Source: Rikenellaceae bacterium UBA1749 (lineage in GTDB: Bacteria > Bacteroidota > Bacteroidia > Bacteroidales > Rikenellaceae). From it: a stretch of 13,900 nt of DNA. Under the pieces are notes generated by a model. That model had not been told where the DNA came from, did no database searches, and was given only the letters and a program-made list of their open reading frames with translations. The stretch spans positions 1 to 13,900 of the forward strand of contig DCHP01000073.1 of assembly GCA_002315675.1 (NCBI GenBank), written 5' to 3'. The position numbers were made by a program, and so were the translations under genes. How positions within the stretch are numbered: the first letter of the stretch is position 1; each line of letters starts with the position of its first letter. This document shows positions 6,642 through 13,286 of the stretch, in pieces.

Positions 6642-8618
6642 TTATTTAGAACAATATTTTTTAATAATAGAATATGCATTGTCAATACCAAACTCTCCTG
6701 CACGCGAGATATCCATACAGCCTGTTGTCGTCTCTCCTATCATAATCTGAACAATACCCCTATTATAGTAAGCCTCAGCAAAATAAGGGAATAGTTCAAT
6801 GGCTTTGTTGTACTGCTCAATTGCCTTAGGAAGGTCACCGGTTGCAACAAATATCCCAGCCAGATTATAATAAAGATGAGGTAATTCGGGCATCAGTTCT
6901 ATCGCCTTCTGAAAATCTGCAATAACTGCAGAATAGTCATATTGCACCTTGGTAGATGCTTGTTTTAATCTGGATGCAGGATCCGGATCCAGATTTTTCA
7001 TACTTTGATAATTCCCTTCAAGAGACGATATGAAATCAATCATCTCAGCATGAACTGTCGCCCTGTTCATATACGCGTAAGGTTCTTCAGTCCCCTGACC
7101 AATAATGTAATTCAGATAATTAAGAGCAGCTGAATACTGGTTCTGAAGGCTCAAGGTTACAGATTTGGAGAAGATATCTCCAAAAGAAGATGGATTATTA
7201 TTCTTCTTATCCAGATACTCGATATACTCTGTCTGAAGGTCTGTTGGGAAATTTAGTAGTCTGAGCCCTTCAATATTTGTAGACTGGATAAAACGATCAA
7301 GTTTCCGATTCTCATATTTGCATGGATTCGCTACACCATACGTTGTATCCCTGGATGCAATTGTCAACCTGTAAAGCGGCAGTAATTTAATATCCCTTCT
7401 GATATCTGATTTTATACTCGAGAAATCCTTATTCTGAGATGCAAAATTTGCATCAAAGCTTAATATCCTATTAAATTGTTGGGAAGTATCTGCATATGCC
7501 GAGAAAAGAGAGTCATTCATTTTGGAACGATATTCCTTAATCTTGGATTCAGCAATATTTCTATCGGACTTACTACCCTGAATATCACCAAGAGCAGCTT
7601 TCACTGTAGACCTTAACAGATAAGCATTTGCGAAGTCTGGATATAAAGAAATCGCCCTATCATAATCCTTCTTTGCCTTTTCAAGTTGTCCAAGAGTAGC
7701 ATATGTAGACCCCCTGTTGTAATATACCAGAACATTTTCTGGATTACTTTCGGAGACTTTTGTATAATCATATATAGCATTATTGTAGTCACCTACCTGA
7801 GATCTTAATATTGCCCTATTAAAATAAGCAACTGAATTCGTGGAATCATATTTGATAGAGGAATCAAAGTCAGAAAGGGCACCATTCAAGTCTGATGTAT
7901 TATTACGTGCAATTGCACGGTAAAAATACGCAAGGGCATAAGTGGAATCTATTGATAGTGATTTCGATAAATCAGAAATACTTTCCTTGAAGTTGCTCTT
8001 CATCAGTTTCAGAAGTCCACGACGCATATAGCTATCACTCCAATAAGGATTTACCCTTATTGCAGCATCATAATCCTTTTCAGCACCAACTGTGTCCCTG
8101 AGATATAAAAGCGAAGTTCCCCTATTTAAATAGCCTTCTGGTTCACGTGGTTGAAGACGGATAAAACTGGTGAAATCCGAAACAGACTTTTCAAAATCTC
8201 GGTTCAGGAAGTAAGTCACACCTCTTGAATAGAAGACAGAAGCTTCATCAGGACGGAATTCAAGCGCCATATGGAAATCTTCCAGTGCTTCATTATAAAG
8301 TCCCATTCTTGAACGGGTAATAGCTCTATATTGATATGCCTGAGTGTACGCAGGCTTTTCTTCTATTGCCTTTCCAAAATCTATCTGGGCACCGGACAGG
8401 TCATCAAGATTGAACTTGGCTACCCCACGCAGAAAATACCCCTCATACTCATGAGGTTCAGAACGCAGAAGAATATTCAGGCATTCAATGGCATCACGAT
8501 ATCTTCCCGCAATAATATATTCCCTTCCTTTGTAGAAGAAATACGACTTGTTCAATTGTGCAAAAGCCCCGGCTGAACAAAGCAGTAAAAATAATAAGAT
8601 TAAAAATCTTCTTTTCAT
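6642..8618 (-). CDS. Secreted tetratricopeptide repeat (TPR) protein
   Basis: A 658-aa protein with a clear signal peptide: MKRRF, a leucine-rich core, then AFA before Gln21, which would be cut by signal peptidase I. From about residue 24 to 357 it carries ten consecutive TPR units. Most begin exactly 34 residues apart, near 58, 92, 126, 160, 194, 228, 262, 296 and 330, with the usual Y-x-x-RG, A-x-x-D(F/Y) and P at repeat ends. A non-repeat region of about 150 residues follows. C-terminal TPR-like units lie near 513-545 and clearly at 579-612 and 613-646. It probably acts as a periplasmic or outer-membrane-associated scaffold; partners cannot be inferred. A Bacteroidetes-type -7 element lies just upstream. 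The MFS transporter gene starts 11 bp downstream. Confidence 0.88.
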   Translation of the reverse strand: MKRRFLILLFLLLCSAGAFAQLNKSYFFYKGREYIIAGRYRDAIECLNILLRSEPHEYEGYFLRGVAKFNLDDLSGAQIDFGKAIEEKPAYTQAYQYRAITRSRMGLYNEALEDFHMALEFRPDEASVFYSRGVTYFLNRDFEKSVSDFTSFIRLQPREPEGYLNRGTSLLYLRDTVGAEKDYDAAIRVNPYWSDSYMRRGLLKLMKSNFKESISDLSKSLSIDSTYALAYFYRAIARNNTSDLNGALSDFDSSIKYDSTNSVAYFNRAILRSQVGDYNNAIYDYTKVSESNPENVLVYYNRGSTYATLGQLEKAKKDYDRAISLYPDFANAYLLRSTVKAALGDIQGSKSDRNIAESKIKEYRSKMNDSLFSAYADTSQQFNRILSFDANFASQNKDFSSIKSDIRRDIKLLPLYRLTIASRDTTYGVANPCKYENRKLDRFIQSTNIEGLRLLNFPTDLQTEYIEYLDKKNNNPSSFGDIFSKSVTLSLQNQYSAALNYLNYIIGQGTEEPYAYMNRATVHAEMIDFISSLEGNYQSMKNLDPDPASRLKQASTKVQYDYSAVIADFQKAIELMPELPHLYYNLAGIFVATGDLPKAIEQYNKAIELFPYFAEAYYNRGIVQIMIGETTTGCMDISRAGEFGIDNAYSIIKKYCSK

Positions 8619-8635
8619 AAATAAGTATATTCTTC

Positions 8636-8643
8636 CAAAGGTA
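8636..8643 (-). promoter_or_regulatory. Bacteroidetes-type -7 promoter element upstream of the TPR gene
   Basis: Read on the minus strand the sequence is TACCTTTG, an exact match to the Bacteroidetes -7 consensus TAnnTTTG. It lies 17 nt before the ATG at 8618, giving a predicted leader of roughly 10 nt. It falls in the 76-bp gap between mrp and the TPR gene, where a new transcription unit (TPR, MFS, lpxD) would make sense. No convincing TTTG -33 box is present about 19-20 bp upstream, so the promoter may be weak or need an activator. Confidence 0.5.
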
Positions 8644-8694
8644 AGAATAATAACCCAATTTCCCTATTTTATAGTTAACCGTCTTATGATAGGT

Positions 8695-9744
8695 CTACTG
8701 AGTAATTTTCGCAACCAATTCTCTGTATGCATCAATTACAATTTCATCTTCAAGAATTGCAGGTTTTCCACTATCACCTCCCTCTGAAATCTGAGCTGTA
8801 ATCGGAATACTTGCAACAATTTCAAGTCCAACCTGTTCTGCCACTTTTTGTGTACCACGACCAAAGATGTAATAAACTTTATCATGGTCTTCAGGTTTGA
8901 AATAAGCCATATTCTCAACAATGCCGACAATAGGTATATTGATATTCTTATTCCTGAACATTGAGATACCTCTTACAACATCTGACAGAGCGACAAGTTG
9001 AGGTGTTGTGACAATTACCGCCTTTTCAACTTTCAGTTCTCCAACGACAGACAGATGTACATCACCAGTTCCTGGAGGCATATCAATCAACAAATAATCC
9101 AGTTCTGACCATAATGTTTCATGCATCATCTGATTCAATGCATTTGTTGCCATAGGACCACGCCATATCAAGGCATCATCATCACCAATGAAAAAACCTA
9201 TTGACATAACTTCAACATTATAATTTGAAGCAGGAATAATATGCTTTTCATCTGACGCCATAAGTGGCATGTAACCTTCCAGACCCATCATTTTTGGAAT
9301 TGACGGGCCATATATATCCGCATCGAGAATCCCTACCTTATACCCACTTTTGGCTAAGGCAAGCGCCAAGGCAACTGTTACAGAGCTTTTCCCAACACCA
9401 CCCTTACCTGAAGCAACGGCAATTATATGTTTTACATTTGAGAGCTTTGACCCATCTCGCATATTTTTTGCTGCCTCCTTCTGAGAATTACTTCTAGGTT
9501 GTGGTTCTATTAGGGTTATATCTGGTTCCTTACCTGTAATACCCTTAAGAGAAGCTTTCACTGCTCTTAACAAAGAAGACGCTACAGGATCGCGAGGACG
9601 AATCATTGTCAGGCACAACGAGCATCTCCCATCTTCAGATAATTTTATATCACTAACCATCCCCAGAGAGACGATATCACGTCCTTCTGAAGGATGCATT
9701 ATTTCCCTTAGACATTCTTCAATTTCCTCTATATTCATTTTCAT
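8695..9744 (-). CDS. Mrp/NBP35-family P-loop ATPase (ApbC-type Fe-S carrier)
   Basis: A 349-aa cytoplasmic protein of the Mrp/ApbC group, which bind and transfer iron-sulfur clusters. Residues 4-85 form a MIP18 (DUF59) domain. The ATPase domain starts near 105, with the deviant Walker A GKGGVGKSS at 113-121, a second conserved block DADIYGPSIPKMMG at 141-154, WRGPMA at 194-199 and Walker B LLIDMPPGTGD at 218-228. The C-terminal CPxC pair that bridges a cluster in many family members is absent: after GIVENMAYF (274-282) the chain reads KPEDHDKVYYIFG, which I recall as usual in Bacteroidetes homologues. Its only cysteines are Cys11, Cys41 and Cys44. The start overlaps the ispG stop by ATGA, so the carrier is coupled to a 4Fe-4S enzyme. 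Confidence 0.92.
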   Translation of the reverse strand: MKMNIEEIEECLREIMHPSEGRDIVSLGMVSDIKLSEDGRCSLCLTMIRPRDPVASSLLRAVKASLKGITGKEPDITLIEPQPRSNSQKEAAKNMRDGSKLSNVKHIIAVASGKGGVGKSSVTVALALALAKSGYKVGILDADIYGPSIPKMMGLEGYMPLMASDEKHIIPASNYNVEVMSIGFFIGDDDALIWRGPMATNALNQMMHETLWSELDYLLIDMPPGTGDVHLSVVGELKVEKAVIVTTPQLVALSDVVRGISMFRNKNINIPIVGIVENMAYFKPEDHDKVYYIFGRGTQKVAEQVGLEIVASIPITAQISEGGDSGKPAILEDEIVIDAYRELVAKITQ

Positions 9745-11351
9745 TCTCCTTCCTTTACATTTTCAGTAGCGGCATTTATTTGCTCATTATTATCCTTTAT
9801 TAACTTTTCCAACAGATCGAGAGCTTCAGACTGGTCGACATTCCTATATAGCGGTTCATGAGACTTGTATATCGTCACCTTACCACCACCAGCTCCAACA
9901 TAGCCCCAATCAGCATCCGCCATTTCACCAGGTCCATTTACAATACACCCCATCACAGCTATTTTAATTCCCTGATAGTCTGAAAATCTGTCTTTTACAG
10001 CCTGGACTGTTGCCTGTATGTCATACTGAGTGCGGCCACATCCAGGGCAACTGATAATTTCAGCCTTTGTCAGTCTTAGTCTTGTTGCCTGCAAAATTGC
10101 ATATCCAAGTGAACTATCCGCCAGAATGCCATCTTTTTCAATCCATATCCCATCTGCTATTCCATCAATAAGAATAGCGCCCATTTCCGCTGCTGCTATT
10201 ACATCCACATCGCCAAGAGAAGAATCATAATCCTTACGCAATACAATGGGATTTTTCAAGCCAAGGTTACGAAGCGCTGAAATTGTATAACGTATGTCAC
10301 CGACCCAGCACGCCTTGTTTGATGAAACAACTATAGGTGTTTCAGAATCCACGGACGGATTCAGCATAAAAACATCCGTTCCTGAAGATATATTCATCCA
10401 ATTCTGTTGGGCGACTTCAAAGTCGCCTCCCTTACCTACAACAAAAGGCAGGTTACTGGAGTTGCGATTATATGAATATGGATCATATGGCAGCGGTATA
10501 TCATTATATTGGATAGAATAATCCGTAGTTTTCCAAACCTTTTCGAAATAAAGCGCCAAGGTTTTTGCAACAGGGATCTCTGCCACAGGGTCCTCTGTCA
10601 ATGACACCCTAATTGTATCACCCAAACCATCTGCAAGAAGAGTCCCAATACCGACAGCAGACCTGATTCTTCCATCCACACCTTCACCTGCTTCTGTTAC
10701 ACCAAGATGAAGAGGATAAGCCATATCTTCTTCAATCATTTGCTGGGCACAAAGTCTGTAACTTTCTACCATCACTCTCGGATTTGAAGATTTCAATGAG
10801 ACAACGATATCATTGAAATCTTCTCTTTTAGCAATACGAAGAAACTCTAACGCGCTCTCTACCATGCCTTTAGGAGTATCACCCCATCGATCCATCATAT
10901 ATGAGGAGAGCGAACCATGGTTTACTCCAACCCTAATAGCAACCTTTTTCTCTTTGGCAAGAGATAGTAATTCCGTAAATTTTTTATCAACATCCTCTTC
11001 CTTTGCAAAATTACCTGGATTAACACGGACTTTTTCTACAATCTCAGCGGCCGAGAAAGCAATTGATGCATTAAAATGCACATCAGCACATAAAGGGACC
11101 TCTATTCCCTCATTATGTATTGTATCATGTATCTGCTTCAAGGCGTCATTTTCATACATTGACGGAACTGTCAAACGAACGAGATCCGCACCTGCCTTAT
11201 AGAGTTCTTTAATCTGGCAAACAGAATTCTCAATGTCATAAGTATGTGTATTACACATACTCTGCACTGCTATTCTATTATACCCGCCTATTTTAATATT
11301 ACCTATTTTGACTTCATCAGACCACCTTCTTGATGGGATGAAATAATTCAT
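9741..11351 (-). CDS. ispG: 4-hydroxy-3-methylbut-2-en-1-yl diphosphate synthase IspG (GcpE)
   Basis: IspG converts MEcPP to HMBPP, the penultimate step of the MEP isoprenoid pathway, with a 4Fe-4S cluster. Starting at the ATG at 11351 (MNYFIPSRRWSDEV, which aligns with Bacteroidetes homologues as I recall them) it has 536 aa. An ATG at 11363 would add four residues and overlap the DUF4435 gene by 8 nt. The TIM-barrel part (about 1-265) shows VQSMCNT, VPLCADVHF, KVRVNPGNF, IRVGVNHGSL, PLHLGVTEAGEG and GDTIRVSLTEDP. An inserted middle domain of about 160 residues follows, as in the Bacteroidetes/plant type. The cluster domain has CPGC (Cys435, Cys438) and GCIVNGPGE (Cys469, Glu476). The length is somewhat below the 600-odd residues I recall for other Bacteroidetes enzymes, so the insert is probably shorter. 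Confidence 0.95.
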   Translation of the reverse strand: MNYFIPSRRWSDEVKIGNIKIGGYNRIAVQSMCNTHTYDIENSVCQIKELYKAGADLVRLTVPSMYENDALKQIHDTIHNEGIEVPLCADVHFNASIAFSAAEIVEKVRVNPGNFAKEEDVDKKFTELLSLAKEKKVAIRVGVNHGSLSSYMMDRWGDTPKGMVESALEFLRIAKREDFNDIVVSLKSSNPRVMVESYRLCAQQMIEEDMAYPLHLGVTEAGEGVDGRIRSAVGIGTLLADGLGDTIRVSLTEDPVAEIPVAKTLALYFEKVWKTTDYSIQYNDIPLPYDPYSYNRNSSNLPFVVGKGGDFEVAQQNWMNISSGTDVFMLNPSVDSETPIVVSSNKACWVGDIRYTISALRNLGLKNPIVLRKDYDSSLGDVDVIAAAEMGAILIDGIADGIWIEKDGILADSSLGYAILQATRLRLTKAEIISCPGCGRTQYDIQATVQAVKDRFSDYQGIKIAVMGCIVNGPGEMADADWGYVGAGGGKVTIYKSHEPLYRNVDQSEALDLLEKLIKDNNEQINAATENVKEGE

Positions 11352-11355
11352 ATTA

Positions 11356-12378
11356 TTATACATGTCTATTTGCTATCATATAATTAATCCTTTCACTGAT
11401 AGATGCATAAAACTTTGTTTTTTTATACCCCTGATTCTCTGAAAGAATTTGTTCCACTGGTTTTGTAGAATTTCTATAATAATTAATCTGATTTTCCTTA
11501 AGAGATTTCTGGATAGGAGTAGAAGATATTCTATCTACCTGTTGTTCAATGATTTTCTCAGATAAAGCAATCAATATTTTCTTAACAACGCAGTCTTTCA
11601 GCGTATGTCCTTGCATATAATATATAGTCTCTGTCTCTAAAATTCCTCTGGAATGTAGATAATCTGAATACTTTACAACTTCATCCGCTTTCTCTGGATA
11701 CTCAGCACAAAGCTTACGATAAAGTTTTGATGCAGATCTGGCAATGGCCTCTAGCATATCTTTGCCATTTGATCTAAAATCTATATATGGGATTCTAACC
11801 GCGTTTGAAAATTTAGACAAAGGAAGTGTATGTGATGTTTCAACGAAAGCACTCCAGACATACCAGACAAACAGGTCAAATATTGATTTTGAATAATTTT
11901 CAAAAAAAAGTACGAAATCAAAAACTGGAAGATCTATTCTTGTCGCCTTTGATAGAACAGATGACAACGACGGGACAGCACATTGCAAATTTTCAATGGC
12001 ATATGCATAAGTTTGCACTAACCACTTACAGTTTTTCATCCTGCTACTTGTATGCGTCCGCCCATCAAAAATCCAGTCAAAATCAGAGTCCACAGCAAGG
12101 AACAGGTGAGGACCAGAGTTGTTAATAAAATCAAGGACAACTTTTTTACCTTTGGCCATATCAGACCGGACAGGGGGCATTATTTCGAAAGTTATGCCAG
12201 ACTCGGAAAAATCATCAAAAATATTGCGCCAAAAAGCGACATCATCCCACCCCTCAACATAAACTGCGACAATGTCCCTTGCAGACAATACAGACATGGA
12301 CGAGACATAATCACTTGAAATATATTCCGCCAATGTGTTTGATTTATTAGATCTGTTTACTATACCACTAAAATCCAT
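11356..12378 (-). CDS. DUF4435 (TOPRIM-like) protein of unknown function
   Basis: I recognise a DUF4435-type protein of 340 aa if it starts at the ATG at 12378. The frame is open to a TTG at 12435, but those extra codons are the two parS sites, so the ATG is preferred. The TOPRIM-like acidic motifs are visible: VYVEGWDDVAFW with Glu42, Asp45 and Asp46, and FLAVDSDFDWIF with Asp97, Asp99 and Asp101. A conserved-looking YAIENL lies at 126-131 and a GHTLKDCVVKKIL segment starts near 257. DUF4435 proteins resemble the TOPRIM nuclease part of OLD-family proteins and sometimes sit beside ABC-type ATPases. None is adjacent here, and the protein has no ATPase domain. It probably binds metal and nucleic acid or a nucleotide, but its role is unknown. 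The ispG start lies 4 bp downstream of its stop. Confidence 0.75.
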   Translation of the reverse strand: MDFSGIVNRSNKSNTLAEYISSDYVSSMSVLSARDIVAVYVEGWDDVAFWRNIFDDFSESGITFEIMPPVRSDMAKGKKVVLDFINNSGPHLFLAVDSDFDWIFDGRTHTSSRMKNCKWLVQTYAYAIENLQCAVPSLSSVLSKATRIDLPVFDFVLFFENYSKSIFDLFVWYVWSAFVETSHTLPLSKFSNAVRIPYIDFRSNGKDMLEAIARSASKLYRKLCAEYPEKADEVVKYSDYLHSRGILETETIYYMQGHTLKDCVVKKILIALSEKIIEQQVDRISSTPIQKSLKENQINYYRNSTKPVEQILSENQGYKKTKFYASISERINYMIANRHV

Positions 12379-12393
12379 TCCGCAATATATAAA

Positions 12394-12409
12394 TGTTCCA
12401 CGTGAAACG
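12394..12409. other. parS-like centromere site 1 (ParB-binding)
   Basis: The sequence TGTTCCACGTGAAACG differs from the classic bacterial parS palindrome TGTTTCACGTGAAACA at positions 5 and 16 only. It lies in the 34-bp spacer between the degenerate acyltransferase gene and the preferred DUF4435 start. ParB spreads and clamps from such sites to segregate replicated origins with ParA. A second site starts 25 bp away in the same orientation. Confidence 0.8.
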
Positions 12410-12412
12410 ACA

Positions 12413-13267
12413 TCATTTTGTTCCACGTGAAACAATTGTTTTGAACTTGTTTTTCATATTGTCAGCAAGATTAAAAATAGATTCAGGACTTACGCCTATC
12501 GATGATTCAAAGAAAGGCTTGAACATCTTTTGAACATATCTTTCATCTATTATTGTTTCAGAGCAGACAAAAGGAGTATCAAAAACAACCAACATAGAAG
12601 TACAAGAATTCGCTATAAATCTTCTTATAGAAAAAATCTGATAGAACCACTTACCAAGAAATGTTGTCCATGAATAATTCAGATTCGCATCAAAATCCAT
12701 CAACACATTAATAACTGATGCACCAGTAATTCTTGATAATTTGTATGGGAAGATGAGACTATCCGAATCAAACGTCAAATGGTGTGAATTAATTTTAACA
12801 AAGTAAATAATGCCACCGCCAGATTCAAGGTAATGAACAGCACTTGATAATAACGCAAAATTAGACCTACAAGAACCACAATCCAAAATATATGGAGAAA
12901 GACACTGAACACTTCTGAGGACATCATTGATTGGCAATATCTTGACATCATTTCGCCCGGAAGACTCAATTATCTCAGCAATGGAAGCCACAACTTCAAG
13001 TATTCCTGAAACAACTGGGACAACTGCAACGAACGGATAACCCTTATCCTTAGGCAATTCCCCTCCCTTTACAATCCGTGATATTTTCATGGTATCCAGA
13101 AGTGTAGATGCAAAATCCTTCTCACCAATAGCAATAGGTAAAGAATGATAGAAATCATTTAATTTCTTAAAGCCCATGATACGGATAAGCAGATTAGACA
13201 GATATCTAGAAAAAGCATCAGGGGCTAAATCTACTATCAACTTTTCGTCTATTATCTTATCTCTCAT
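12413..13267 (-). CDS. Degenerate PlsC/LPLAT-like acyltransferase homologue (probably non-catalytic)
   Basis: A 284-aa protein that I match, from memory, to the Bacteroidetes hemolysin-like branch of lysophospholipid acyltransferases (LPLAT). The order of segments agrees: an N-terminal helical part ending MGFKKLNDFY (31-40), FASTLLDTMKIS, VKGGELPKDKGYPFVAVV (66-83), a helix, then NDVKILPINDVLRSVQCLSPYI (106-127), a GGGIIYFVKIN segment (150-160), SRITGASVINVLMDF (178-192) and a C-terminal FIANSCTSMLVVFDTPF (217-233). The catalytic NHPxGGxD block should follow FVAVV but reads PVVSGILE, so the catalytic His is gone. The FPAG-type block is FVKI, and the proline expected in the VIPV-type strand is Asn. 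The frame is intact, so this looks like a retained pseudoenzyme, not a decayed gene. It starts 19 bp after mnmG. Its last codons (VSRGTK) are made by parS site 2. Function unknown. Confidence 0.6.
   Translation of the reverse strand: MRDKIIDEKLIVDLAPDAFSRYLSNLLIRIMGFKKLNDFYHSLPIAIGEKDFASTLLDTMKISRIVKGGELPKDKGYPFVAVVPVVSGILEVVASIAEIIESSGRNDVKILPINDVLRSVQCLSPYILDCGSCRSNFALLSSAVHYLESGGGIIYFVKINSHHLTFDSDSLIFPYKLSRITGASVINVLMDFDANLNYSWTTFLGKWFYQIFSIRRFIANSCTSMLVVFDTPFVCSETIIDERYVQKMFKPFFESSIGVSPESIFNLADNMKNKFKTIVSRGTK
12419..12434. other. parS-like centromere site 2 (ParB-binding)
   Basis: The sequence TGTTCCACGTGAAACA differs from the canonical parS TGTTTCACGTGAAACA at a single base (position 5) and is a near-perfect 16-bp palindrome. 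It shares 15 bases with site 1, and the two start 25 bp apart as direct repeats. It lies inside the final codons of the upstream protein gene, where it encodes VSRGT. Its position near mnmG agrees with the usual clustering of parS close to the replication origin. Confidence 0.85.
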
Positions 13268-13286
13268 ATTTTCTATTTACAATAAA

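Noticed and set aside
8139..8154. A CACGTG core in TGGTTCACGTGGTTGA as a third parS site
   Set aside because: It differs from the parS consensus at five positions, only the inner palindrome is kept, and it lies inside the TPR coding region, where chance explains it.
8665..8694. A weak CCTAT/ATAGG inverted repeat after the mrp stop as a terminator
   Set aside because: Five base pairs around a loop of about 20 nt without a T-tract is not enough to support termination.
10813..11202. A 129-codon plus-strand open frame
   Set aside because: It is antisense to the conserved TIM-barrel part of ispG, so it is best explained as a shadow.
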